Below, piece after piece: positions 1-7,588 of a DNA stretch of 64,000 bases. The stretch lies in contig NZ_CP059449.1 of NCBI RefSeq assembly GCF_022023855.1, positions 2,526,001 through 2,590,000 of the forward strand. The letters run 5' to 3'. The notes under the pieces were generated by a model. It saw only the letters and a program-made list of their open reading frames with translations, had not been told where the DNA came from and ran no database searches. A program made the position numbers and the translations under genes. The stretch comes from Azospirillum brasilense. Lineage in GTDB: Bacteria > Pseudomonadota > Alphaproteobacteria > Azospirillales > Azospirillaceae. How positions within the stretch are numbered: the stretch's first letter is position 1; each line of letters opens with the position of its first letter.

Positions 1-268
1 GGCACCAGGACCACATGGCCGGGTCCAGCTTCGGCCGGATCACCAGCGGGGAATGCTTCATCAGCATCCACTTCACCGCCTTCGCCATCAGGCCCGGCGC
101 CGCCCAGGGGGCGGAGTAGCCCGGCGACACCTCGCCCGCGTTGGCGTAGCTGGTCTCCAGCGCCGGGCCGGGCTGCCGGTCCACCACCGTGACCTCGTGT
201 CCGGCCTTCGCCAGGAAATAGGCGGTGGAAACGCCGATGACGCCGCTGCCGAGGACGATGACGCGCAT
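1..268 (-). CDS. dadA: D-amino acid dehydrogenase small subunit, 5' part only
   Basis: The minus strand reads from an ATG at 268 to the window edge, giving the first 89 residues of a DadA-type flavoprotein. It begins [20 protein letters not shown], the FAD-binding dinucleotide fold with GxGxxG, and continues with [19 protein letters not shown], which is characteristic of DadA. The family oxidatively deaminates D-amino acids (classically D-alanine) and passes electrons to the respiratory chain. The rest lies outside the window. It is divergent from a TyrR-type regulator at 541, so the shared 272-bp spacer with TyrR-box-like sites may control it. Family assignment is firm; the substrate is not shown here. 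Confidence 0.88.
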   Translation of the reverse strand, partial: MRVIVLGSGVIGVSTAYFLAKAGHEVTVVDRQPGPALETSYANAGEVSPGYSAPWAAPGLMAKAVKWMLMKHSPLVIRPKLDPAMWSWC

Positions 269-377
269 GTGAAGGCTCCCGAGATCACGGATTTGTTCGC
301 ATCCCATTCGCAAACGCGATGCCAAGTGCCGGAACCCGCGGAAACGCTGGAGCGGACGATTGGGCGCCCGACGAGGC

Positions 378-395
378 TGTACATGAATCGTTACA
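378..395. promoter_or_regulatory. TyrR-box-like operator 1
   Basis: TGTACA-N6-GTTACA, close to the TyrR/PhhR consensus TGTAAA-N6-TTTACA. It is one of three 18-bp elements of the same form in the dadA/tyrR-like spacer and the one nearest dadA. Confidence 0.55.
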
Positions 396-459
396 CGGCG
401 GCTGGAAAGCGCTTCCCTCTCCTCTGATAAACAGAGCCAGAACAGAGATTTGCCATCAC

Positions 460-477
460 CGTACAAAAATCGTTACG
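460..477. promoter_or_regulatory. TyrR-box-like operator 2
   Basis: CGTACA-N6-GTTACG: same spacing and half-sites as the site at 378-395, with symmetric changes at both outer bases. One base separates it from the next site. Confidence 0.5.
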
Positions 478-478
478 G

Positions 479-496
479 TGTATACATATATTTACG
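479..496. promoter_or_regulatory. TyrR-box-like operator 3
   Basis: TGTATA-N6-TTTACG, two mismatches to TGTAAA-N6-TTTACA. With the neighbouring site it forms a tandem 44-63 bp upstream of the regulator start, fitting autoregulation. Confidence 0.5.
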
Positions 497-540
497 GACG
501 CGCCCATCGTGGTACACTCCCCCCTCCACCGGGGAGAGCC

Positions 541-2082
541 ATGCGCATCGACGTCCTGTTCGCCGACCGGGTCGGCATCGCCCATGAGATCCTGGCCGTG
601 CTCGCCAAGCGGCGCCTGAACGTCGTGGCGGTGGAAGTGGACCCGCCGCACATCCACATCGACGCGCCGGAACTGGACGTGCCGGGCTTCGGCGCGCTCG
701 ACGCCGCGCTGCGCGCCGTGCTGGGGGTGGAGTCCGTCACTCCGATCGACATCCTGCCCGGCACGCGGCGGCGGCTGCATCTGGACGCCCTTTTGGCCGC
801 CCTGCCCGACCCGGTTCTGGCGGTGGACCGCGCCTGCCGCATCGTGGTGGCCAACGCCGCCGCCGCGACGGTCGCCGGGCGCAGCGAGGCCGCCCTGACC
901 GGCGCCGATTTCGGGCGGCTGTTCGGCGATGCGGAGCTGTCCGACCTGCTGGTGGACCACGGCTTCCGCCTCGCCGCCGGGCAGGAGGTCACGCTGAACG
1001 GCCAGCCCTTCCTGCTGGACGCCACGCCCATCGTGGAGGACGGGCGCGCCGCCGGCGGGGTGGTCACCCTGTTCGCGCCGAGCCGGCTGGGCGAACGGCT
1101 GAACGCCTTACAAAACTTCGACGAGGGCGGCTTCGACCGCATCCTCGGCGAATCCGCCCCGATCCGCTCGCTGAAGGCACGGGCGGCGCGGGTCGCGGCG
1201 GTGGACGCCCCTCTGCTGATCCTGGGCGAGACGGGCACCGGCAAGGAGCTGATCGCCCACGCCTGCCACCGCGCCAGCCCGCGCCGCGACAAGCCCTTCC
1301 TGGCGCTGAACTGCGCCGCCGTTCCGGAGAGTCTGGCAGAGAGCGAGTTGTTCGGCTACGCCCCCGGCTCCTTCACCGGAGCACAGCGCGGCGGCAAGCC
1401 CGGCCTGCTGGAACTCGCCCACGGCGGCACCGTCTTCCTCGACGAGATCGGGGAGATGTCGCCCTACCTCCAGGCCAAGCTGCTGCGCTTCCTGAACGAC
1501 GGGCGCTTCCGCCGCGTCGGCGGCGACCGCGAGCAGACGGTGGACGTGCGCGTGGTCAGCGCCACCCACCGCGACCTCGACGCCATGGTCGCCGAGCACA
1601 GCTTCCGCGAGGACCTGTTCTACCGGCTGAACGTGCTGTCGCTCCAGGTCCCGGCGCTGCGCGAGCGCGGCGACGACATCCTTCTGCTCGCCCGACACTT
1701 CATCGCCCGTGCCTGCGCCCAGGCGCGCCGGCCGCCCTGCCGGCTGACCGTTGCGGCCAGCGCCGCGCTGCTCGCCAACCCCTGGCCGGGCAACGTCCGC
1801 CAGTTGGAGAACGTCATCTTCCGCGCCGTGACGATGAGCGACGGCGCCTATCTCGACGCCGCCGACCTGGAACTGGCCGGGGCGCGGATGGACGCAGAAA
1901 CCGGTGGCGATCCCGCCGAGCCGTCCAGCTGGGACGAGGCGGCGGCGGCGTTCGAGCGCAGCCTGCTCCGCCGCCTCTACCCGCGCTACCCGTCCAGCCG
2001 CAAGCTGGCCGCCCGGCTCCACACCTCGCACACGATGATCGCGAACAAGCTGCGCAAGTACGGGATTCCGGACGGGACGTGA
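541..2082 (+). CDS. TyrR/PhhR-type ACT-PAS-AAA+ transcriptional regulator
   Basis: 513 residues from ATG 541, preceded by GGGGAGAG; the frame is open further upstream but the ACT domain begins exactly here. Domain order: ACT (about 1-70), PAS (about 80-185), sigma-54-interacting AAA+ (about 195-430) with Walker A GETGTGKE at 229-236 and Walker B VFLDEIGEM, and a C-terminal Fis-type HTH (RKLAARLHTSHTMI). This is the TyrR/PhhR architecture, which senses aromatic amino acids. The loop corresponding to GAFTGA reads GSFTGA (276-281), so sigma-54 contact may be retained, unlike E. coli TyrR. It is divergent from dadA and probably regulates it. Confidence 0.85.
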   Translation: MRIDVLFADRVGIAHEILAVLAKRRLNVVAVEVDPPHIHIDAPELDVPGFGALDAALRAVLGVESVTPIDILPGTRRRLHLDALLAALPDPVLAVDRACRIVVANAAAATVAGRSEAALTGADFGRLFGDAELSDLLVDHGFRLAAGQEVTLNGQPFLLDATPIVEDGRAAGGVVTLFAPSRLGERLNALQNFDEGGFDRILGESAPIRSLKARAARVAAVDAPLLILGETGTGKELIAHACHRASPRRDKPFLALNCAAVPESLAESELFGYAPGSFTGAQRGGKPGLLELAHGGTVFLDEIGEMSPYLQAKLLRFLNDGRFRRVGGDREQTVDVRVVSATHRDLDAMVAEHSFREDLFYRLNVLSLQVPALRERGDDILLLARHFIARACAQARRPPCRLTVAASAALLANPWPGNVRQLENVIFRAVTMSDGAYLDAADLELAGARMDAETGGDPAEPSSWDEAAAAFERSLLRRLYPRYPSSRKLAARLHTSHTMIANKLRKYGIPDGT

Positions 2083-2090
2083 GCGCCGCG

Positions 2091-2321
2091 CTAAATGCGC
2101 GAGCGTTCCGCCTTGCTGTAGTTGCTGAAATGGCCCTCCGCAGCGGCGGCACCGCGGGCGGTCTTGAGGAACTTGTCGGCCTTGGTGTCCGGCGCGATGC
2201 GCGCCACCTTCCGCTCCAGCGCCGCCGATCCGCAGGAGGAGCAGACGGGCGTGTCCGACGAGCGCACCAACGCTTCGAAGTCGTGGTCGCAGGCGGTGCA
2301 GCGGTAGGAGTAGAGCGGCAT
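2091..2321 (-). CDS. FmdB-family zinc ribbon protein
   Basis: A 76-residue protein starting MPLYSYRCTACDHDF; the frame opens four codons earlier, but MPLYSYRC is the invariant family start. Two CxxC knuckles (CTAC and CSSC) form a zinc ribbon in the first 35 residues, followed by a low-complexity tail. FmdB-family proteins are small putative regulators of poorly known function. It is convergent with the regulator ending at 2082. The family is certain, the function open. Confidence 0.85.
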   Translation of the reverse strand: MPLYSYRCTACDHDFEALVRSSDTPVCSSCGSAALERKVARIAPDTKADKFLKTARGAAAAEGHFSNYSKAERSRI

Positions 2322-2461
2322 GGGAGTCCTCACACAGGTCGGGAACCAGGCGCACCCATCATATCACGCAATTTTCTTATGGGTATAGCGCAGTGCAGCA
2401 TTCTCACGCCGCCGATCCGTTCCGCGGTAGGATGCCGATACGAAGAATGAAGGAGGAACGG

Positions 2462-3010
2462 GTGATCTACGCCTTCAACGACAAGGTCCCGCACCTGTCG
2501 CCCAACTGTTGGGTGGCCCCCGGCGCCACCGTCGTCGGCGACATCCTGCTGGAGGAGGACGTGTCCGTCTGGTGGGGCGCGGTCATGCGCGCCGAGGAGG
2601 AGCGCATCCACATCGGCACCGGCAGCAACGTCCAGGACAACGCCGTCCTCCACGTCGATCCGGGATTCCCGCTGCTCATCGGGAAGAACGTGACCATCGG
2701 CCATCTGGCGATGGTGCACGGCTGCACCGTCGGCGACGGCAGCCTGATCGGCATCGGCGCCACCGTCCTCAACGGCGCCCGCATCGGCCGTGATTGCCTG
2801 ATCGGCGCCCACGCCTTCATCGCCGAGGGCAAGGAGATCCCCGACCGCTCGCTTGTGCTCGGCGCGCCGGGCAAGGTGGTGCGCACGCTGTCGGACGAGG
2901 ATGTGGAGCGGATGCGCGCGCCCGCCGCCGTCTACCAGGAGCGGTGGAAGAGCTACGCCAGGGGGCTGCGCCCGATCACCGTCCCCGGCACCATCCCCGG
3001 TCAGCCCTGA
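2462..3010 (+). CDS. gamma-carbonic anhydrase family protein (paralogue 1)
   Basis: A left-handed beta-helix hexapeptide-repeat protein of 182 residues. I chose GTG 2462 because AGGAGG lies five bases before it; an upstream in-frame ATG at 2447 would contain that ribosome site. The three histidines expected to bind the metal are present in VLHVDPG and GHLAMVHGC. The family hydrates CO2 reversibly, but many members lack shown activity. A second paralogue is coupled to argC at 54539-55057. A gene with this fold could also act as an acyl-carrier or ferripyochelin-binding-like protein. Confidence 0.82.
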   Translation: MIYAFNDKVPHLSPNCWVAPGATVVGDILLEEDVSVWWGAVMRAEEERIHIGTGSNVQDNAVLHVDPGFPLLIGKNVTIGHLAMVHGCTVGDGSLIGIGATVLNGARIGRDCLIGAHAFIAEGKEIPDRSLVLGAPGKVVRTLSDEDVERMRAPAAVYQERWKSYARGLRPITVPGTIPGQP

Positions 3011-3032
3011 CAAGACCCGGCGTGGGGCGCCC

Positions 3033-3782
3033 TCAGGCTCCGGCGCCCCTGATGAAGAAGTACAGGGTCAGCCCCACGCCGATCGACACCACCACCCACT
3101 TCATCACGTCGCGGCTGACCCGCTTCGCCGCGTGGGCGCCGGCATAGCCGCCGGCGATGGCCGACACCGCCATGACGGCGGTTTCCGGCCAGGACACCGC
3201 GTCGGACAGGCAGAAGGCCGCGACCGCCGCGCCGTTCATCAGCGCGGCCAGCAGGATGCGCAGCCCGTTCATGGCGTGGATGTCGCGCAGGCCGAACAGG
3301 GTCAGCGCGGCCAGCATCAGGAAGCCGATCCCGCCGCCGAAATAGCCGCCATAGATGGCGATGACAAACTGGACGACCAGCACGGAACGGCCCCCCAGCC
3401 GCAGCCGGGCGGCCAGCGCCGGCATGAAGCTGCCGACCGCAAAGACCGCCGTCGCGAACAGCAGCAGCCACGGCACCAGCCCGGCGAAGGCGCGGTCCGG
3501 CGTGGTCAGCAGAAGGATCGCCCCGACCACCCCGCCGACGAGGCTGACCACGGAAAAGGCGGTGACGCTGACCTCCGTCACGCCGCGGATCTCGTTGCGG
3601 TAGGCCCAGGCGCTGGCCATCTGGCCGGGGAACAGGGCGACGGTGCTCGACACGTTGGCGCTGACCGGCGGCACCCCGGCGAACAGCAGCGCCGGGAAAG
3701 TGATGAAGGCCCCGCCCCCGGCAACCGCGTTGAGAACGCCCGACGTGAACGCCGCGACCATCAGCAGCACCATGGCAAGCAT
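3033..3782 (-). CDS. TSUP (TauE/SafE) family membrane transporter
   Basis: 249 residues, strongly hydrophobic with about eight membrane segments and the TSUP start signature (AAFTSGVLNAVAGGGAFITF). Members export or import organic and sulfur anions such as sulfite, sulfoacetate or glycolate-type acids. It is convergent with the gamma-CA gene and divergent from a CBS gene. A perfect palindrome TGGCATGCCA lies 32 bp upstream of its start, the same operator family found before the oxalate genes, so an organic acid substrate in that pathway is a reasonable inference. The substrate cannot be read from sequence. Confidence 0.85.
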   Translation of the reverse strand: MLAMVLLMVAAFTSGVLNAVAGGGAFITFPALLFAGVPPVSANVSSTVALFPGQMASAWAYRNEIRGVTEVSVTAFSVVSLVGGVVGAILLLTTPDRAFAGLVPWLLLFATAVFAVGSFMPALAARLRLGGRSVLVVQFVIAIYGGYFGGGIGFLMLAALTLFGLRDIHAMNGLRILLAALMNGAAVAAFCLSDAVSWPETAVMAVSAIAGGYAGAHAAKRVSRDVMKWVVVSIGVGLTLYFFIRGAGA

Positions 3783-3813
3783 CGCACCCCCACCGTCAGC
3801 TTTTCTAAGTATT

Positions 3814-3823
3814 TGGCATGCCA
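3814..3823. promoter_or_regulatory. Oxalate-regulon palindrome, site A
   Basis: TGGCATGCCA, a perfect 10-bp palindrome, 32 bp upstream of the TSUP start codon. Identical to the core of the site before the first OFA transporter (16127-16136). Confidence 0.55.
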
Positions 3824-3965
3824 GCTATCGTTGTGGGCACCCTGACAAACGCCATAGGAGGCGGGCAAGCGCCAAGGGTGTGGCCGTACCGTTCGGCGAC
3901 TTCGTCACACAAAATGCGATTCCACTGATTGTTTGCCATATTAGCCATTGACGCGTCGTGGCATC

Positions 3966-3975
3966 TGGTATACCA
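3966..3975. promoter_or_regulatory. Oxalate-regulon palindrome, site B
   Basis: TGGTATACCA, a perfect palindrome in the context CATCTGGTATACCAAAT, 151 bp upstream of the CBS gene at 4127. The flanking CATC recurs at other sites. Confidence 0.6.
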
Positions 3976-4126
3976 AATATCCATCGCCTGCCACTGCCCG
4001 ATGCCCAGGTGCCGCCGACGGCCTTCGACCGGCCCGACGCGGTTCCACCGGTCAAGCTCCGGTCCCCCGCGGGGGTCTCCGTGCAGGGCGCGCTTACGCA
4101 ACCCGCTGTCTGGTGGAGGGCTCGCC

Positions 4127-4576
4127 ATGAAAGTCGCCGACATTCTTCGGACCAAGGAATCCCGCGTCGTCACCGTCCGTTCCGGCGAAACCATTGAGGA
4201 GGCGATCCGGCTGATGCGGTCGGAGAACATCAGCGCTCTGGTGGTCAAGGACGTCTGCCGGACCGAGGGCAACGCCGTGGCCGGCATGCTGTCGGAACGC
4301 GACGTCGTCTACGCCCTGCTGGAGCGCGGCGCGTCGGTCCTGAAGACGCCGGTCTTCATGCTGATGTCGCGCGCGCCGCAGACCTGCTCGCCCGACGACA
4401 GCCTCGTCCACGCGCTGGAACTGATGGACCGCCACCACATCCGCCATCTCCCGGTGCTCGACGGCTCCACGCTGGTCGGCGTCGTCAGCGCCCGCGACTT
4501 CACCAAGCTCCAGCTCACCGAGATGGTCGCCCACACCCAACCCCCGGCTCAGGAATCCCCGGTCTACGCTCACTGA
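4127..4576 (+). CDS. Tandem CBS-domain protein (CBS1)
   Basis: 149 residues from ATG 4127, which has TGGAGGG before it. It consists of two CBS motifs (about 5-65 and 75-135) and nothing else, so it is probably a soluble adenosine-nucleotide sensor. It is clearly paralogous to the 151-residue CBS protein at 35141-35596 (both contain ALVVKDVCRTEGN). Preceded by operator site B and followed by a strong terminator, it is probably monocistronic. In Bacillus the CBS protein AcuB accompanies an acetyltransferase and a deacetylase; see findings. Confidence 0.88.
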   Translation: MKVADILRTKESRVVTVRSGETIEEAIRLMRSENISALVVKDVCRTEGNAVAGMLSERDVVYALLERGASVLKTPVFMLMSRAPQTCSPDDSLVHALELMDRHHIRHLPVLDGSTLVGVVSARDFTKLQLTEMVAHTQPPAQESPVYAH

Positions 4577-4610
4577 CCGCGGCCCGGCGGAAGCGAAAAG
4601 GCCCCAGCCA

Positions 4611-4646
4611 AAAGGCCCGTCGTCCCCTCGGACGACGGGCCTTTCT
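4611..4646 (+). terminator. Rho-independent terminator after CBS1
   Basis: Perfect 13-bp stem AGGCCCGTCGTCC / GGACGACGGGCCT with loop CCTC, followed by TTCT. An A-run before the stem lets it also serve the minus-strand gene ending at 4662. Confidence 0.8.
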
Positions 4647-4661
4647 CATGGCTTCAAGCCA

Positions 4662-6395
4662 TCACTCGCCGACGCCCTCGGCCCAGCGCAGCAGCAGCGC
4701 CACGGCCTCCGGCGGCTCGGGGCGGATCATCGGCACGCTGCCCAGGATCACATGGCCCGCCCCGCCGTCCACAGTGATGATCTCACCCGCCCGGATGGTC
4801 AGGTCGCCCACCGTCATCACGCCGGCCGCCGGATCGACGCGCAGCATGCGCGCTCCGGTGACGCAGGGCAGCCCCATGGCGCGGGCGACGGTGGCGGCGT
4901 GGCTGGTCGCTCCGCCGCGGGCGGTCACCACCGCGCAGGCTACCTGCATGCCGTGCACGTCGTGGGGAGAGGTTTCCGGACGGCAGAGCACCACCGCCAC
5001 GCCCTCCGCCGCCCACCGGACGGCCTCGTCCGACGTGAAGACCGCCGCACCCGTGGCAGCGCCGGAAGAGGCCGGCAGACCGCGGGCGATCACCTCGCGG
5101 GGGGCGTCCGGATCGGCAATGGGCCGCAGGCTGTCCGCAAGCGCCGGCAGGTCGGCGCGCCGCACCGCCTCGGCCCGCGAGATGATACCGGCCTGCGCCA
5201 TCTCTGTGGCGATGCGCACTCCCGCTTCCGGCGTCCGCTTGCCGGAGCGCGACTGGAGGATGAACAGGCGGCCCTGCTGGACAGTGAACTCGATCTCCTG
5301 CATGTCTCCGAAATGGCGTTCCAGCCGGTCGGCGATGCGGCCCAGCTCGGCGAAGGCCTCGGGGGCGACGGCTTCCAGCGAGGCGTCCGTCCCAGCCAAT
5401 GGCCCCGGCGTGCGCAGGCCGGACACGATGTCCTCGCCCTGGGCGTCGGGCAGGAACTCGCCGCACAGTGCGGCCTCACCGGTGGAGGGATCGCGGCTGT
5501 GGGCGACGCCGGTGCCGGAGGCGATGCCGCGGTTGCCGAACACCATCGCCTGCACGGTCGCCGCGGTGCCCCAATCGTCGGGAATGCCGTGCACCGCCCG
5601 GAAGGCCACGGCGCGGGCGTTGCTCCAGGAGCGGAAGATGGCCGCAATGGCGGCGTAGAGCTGGGTCCGCGCGTCCTGCGGGAAGGGCTCCCCCGCCTCA
5701 CGCTCGATCAGCTCGCGGTAGGCGGCGGCCACGGCGCGCCAGTCGGCGGCGCCCAGGTCGGCGTCGCGGGTCAGCCCGCGCCCCTCCTTGTAGGCCTCCA
5801 GCGCCGCGTCGAAGCTGTGAGCACCCACTCCTTGCACCACCGCGCCGTAGGTCTGGATAAGCCGGCGGTAGCAGTCGTAGGCGAAGCAAGCGTCGCCGCT
5901 GCGCGCGGCCAGCCCCTTCACCGTCGCGTCGGTCAGGCCGAGATTCAGGATCGTGTCCATCATGCCGGGCATCGACGCCTGTGCACCCGACCGTACGGAC
6001 ACCAGCAACGGATTCTCCGACCCGCCGAAGCGGGCGCCCGCCACGGCTTCCAGCCGGGTCAACGCCTCCTCCACCTGGGCGGTCAGCCCGGCGGGAAAGC
6101 CGCCCTGCCCGGCGCGGTGCCGGCGGCTGGCCTCCGCCACGATGGTGAACCCCGGCGGCACCGGCACGCCCAGCCGCGCCATCTCGGCCAGCCCGGCGCC
6201 CTTGCCGCCCAGTTCCGCCAGCATGCCGCCGTGCCCTTCCGCACCGCCGCAGCCGAAGGCGTAGACCCACCGCTGCCCACTGACCACCTGTCCATTGGCC
6301 GCCGGCAGCGCCGGGTGCCCGGCAACCACGGCGGCACCGACGGCGATGGCGCCGCTGGTGTCGGTGGAGCCTTGGATGATGGACTGGTGGAGCAT
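4662..6395 (-). CDS. PPDK-like ATP-grasp plus phosphohistidine protein lacking the PEP/pyruvate domain
   Basis: 577 residues. The N-terminal nucleotide-binding domain of pyruvate phosphate dikinase begins at about residue 43 (WVYAFGCG, then LGGKGAGLAEM) after a 42-residue extension. The swivelling phosphohistidine domain carries the motif GGATSHAATVARAMG with the catalytic His near residue 499. The protein then ends about 70 residues later, so the C-terminal TIM-barrel PEP/pyruvate domain (some 350 residues in a full PPDK of about 880) is absent, with no broken remnant next to it. It may need a partner subunit or phosphorylate a different acceptor. Upstream DNA holds three palindromes. The family fold is certain, the reaction unknown. 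Confidence 0.8.
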   Translation of the reverse strand: MLHQSIIQGSTDTSGAIAVGAAVVAGHPALPAANGQVVSGQRWVYAFGCGGAEGHGGMLAELGGKGAGLAEMARLGVPVPPGFTIVAEASRRHRAGQGGFPAGLTAQVEEALTRLEAVAGARFGGSENPLLVSVRSGAQASMPGMMDTILNLGLTDATVKGLAARSGDACFAYDCYRRLIQTYGAVVQGVGAHSFDAALEAYKEGRGLTRDADLGAADWRAVAAAYRELIEREAGEPFPQDARTQLYAAIAAIFRSWSNARAVAFRAVHGIPDDWGTAATVQAMVFGNRGIASGTGVAHSRDPSTGEAALCGEFLPDAQGEDIVSGLRTPGPLAGTDASLEAVAPEAFAELGRIADRLERHFGDMQEIEFTVQQGRLFILQSRSGKRTPEAGVRIATEMAQAGIISRAEAVRRADLPALADSLRPIADPDAPREVIARGLPASSGAATGAAVFTSDEAVRWAAEGVAVVLCRPETSPHDVHGMQVACAVVTARGGATSHAATVARAMGLPCVTGARMLRVDPAAGVMTVGDLTIRAGEIITVDGGAGHVILGSVPMIRPEPPEAVALLLRWAEGVGE

Positions 6396-6444
6396 GGACC
6401 TATCCTCGCGTCGGCGTGGTGTTCAGGCACCCTATGGACATGAA

Positions 6445-6459
6445 CGGAAAATTTTTCCG
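6445..6459. promoter_or_regulatory. Palindrome CGGAAAATTTTTCCG upstream of the PPDK-like gene
   Basis: A near-perfect dyad about 50 bp upstream of the PPDK-like start. Thirteen bases (GAAAATTTTTCCG) are repeated at 21777-21789 upstream of the second OFA transporter gene. The shape resembles IclR-family operators; that is inference. Confidence 0.45.
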
Positions 6460-6521
6460 ATCAAACAGATATCTTATTTCCTCATAATGCCATTTCATGA
6501 ACTGAGTGCAATGCACAAATA

Positions 6522-6535
6522 GTCGCATTTGCGAC
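6522..6535. promoter_or_regulatory. Inverted repeat GTCGCA-TT-TGCGAC
   Basis: Perfect 6-bp arms in the spacer between the NUDIX gene and the PPDK-like gene. A second small dyad, GTGCA-A-TGCAC, lies at 6506-6516. Confidence 0.35.
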
Positions 6536-6567
6536 GATAACGCTTCGGCGGCGAAAAAAGGCACGGG

Positions 6568-6588
6568 AAATTCCGCATAGCGGAATTT
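6568..6588. promoter_or_regulatory. Inverted repeat AAATTCCGC-ATA-GCGGAATTT
   Basis: Perfect 9-bp arms with a 3-bp centre, 180 bp upstream of the PPDK-like gene and just past the NUDIX stop. No T-run follows on the minus strand, so an operator is as likely as a terminator. Confidence 0.4.
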
Positions 6589-6643
6589 TAGGCGAATTGT
6601 TGCCTAGAAATTCGGGCAGGAAATGCGCGGCGGCCTCGGGCGA

Positions 6644-7396
6644 TCATCCCAGCCGGGCCTGCTCCAGAGGGATACGCGTCAGGGGGTAGCCCAGCCCGTC
6701 CGGGATGCTCAGCACCGGACCGTCCGGAGTGTCGGCGGGGCGGGGCAGGATGGGGGTCAGTGGGTGGAAGCGCGCAGCTTCCTCCATCGCGTGGCGGACC
6801 GTGCGGCAGCCGGCCAGACGCAGCAGGGTCATGCGGGTGGCGAAGACCAACGACAGCCGTTCCGCCTCCGCCTCGGCCAGGATGGCCCGCGGGGTGCCCC
6901 AGAATCCGGCGACCGCCTCCACCCCGTCAACCACGGCGGTCTGGCGCGGCGGCGCCTTGGCGAGGAAGAAGAGCGTGTCGTAGCGCCGCCACACGCTCTC
7001 CGGCGTGACCCAGCGGGCAAAGGGCACCAGCGCCGCCACGTCCGGTTCCAGCCCCGCCGCCAGCAGCCGGCCCAGGAAGGTCCCTCCCGACGCGCTGCGC
7101 AGCCCGTCAAGAAGGGCAGCGTCCACCGGGCCGCCGGTCATCAGCAGCCCGCATTCCTCGAACGCCTCGCGGATCGCGGCCATCCGCTGCGGCATGTCGT
7201 CGGTCAGCGGCAGCGACAGCTCCCGCCAGGGAAGCTCGCTGTCCTCCGCGTCCAGCCGCCCGCCGGGAAACACCGTGGCGCCGGGCGCGAAGCGAAGGTC
7301 GCGGTGGCGCTGGATCATGAAGACCTCCAGCCCATCCACGCTGTCGCGCAAAAGGATCAGGCTGGCGGCGGAAAGCGGCTCGACAGGCGTGTTCAT
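6644..7396 (-). CDS. NUDIX hydrolase
   Basis: 250 residues with a NUDIX fold from about residue 12. The box starts at FPGGRLDAED and ends in REAFEECGLLM, with an insertion of some 20 residues before the REx2EE helix, as in the larger NUDT19/CoA-pyrophosphatase-like group. Members hydrolyse nucleoside diphosphates linked to another moiety. Given the CoA-rich pathway around it, a CoA derivative is possible but unproven. It is the upstream neighbour of the PPDK-like gene on the same strand, separated by 248 bp. Confidence 0.8.
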   Translation of the reverse strand: MNTPVEPLSAASLILLRDSVDGLEVFMIQRHRDLRFAPGATVFPGGRLDAEDSELPWRELSLPLTDDMPQRMAAIREAFEECGLLMTGGPVDAALLDGLRSASGGTFLGRLLAAGLEPDVAALVPFARWVTPESVWRRYDTLFFLAKAPPRQTAVVDGVEAVAGFWGTPRAILAEAEAERLSLVFATRMTLLRLAGCRTVRHAMEEAARFHPLTPILPRPADTPDGPVLSIPDGLGYPLTRIPLEQARLG

Positions 7397-7588
7397 GGCA
7401 TCGTCCTGGCTGATCGCGGGCGTTCAGTGTCCGCCGACGGCTCACTCCCGGTCAAACCAACCGTGTGACTTCCCGCTATGTGGAAAAGCCATAGCGCCGG
7501 TTTGACCCCCGCCCCGCCCCGGTCGCAGCATCACCCCAAGCACCACCCAGTCATTGTCAAGCCATCGCCCTCTCAGGAGGCCCGCGCC

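Larger units (their letters stand above)
3783..4126. other. Divergent promoter region, TSUP gene / CBS gene
   Basis: A 344-bp spacer with no convincing gene. It holds two members of the TGGTATACCA palindrome family, at 3814-3823 and 3966-3975, one facing each gene. Local AT content is raised around 3900-3990. Confidence 0.6.

Noticed and set aside
269..540. Sigma-54 promoter for dadA around the CGGCACTTGGCATCGC tract
   Set aside because: The GG and GC elements are not at the required 10-base spacing; only a partial match.
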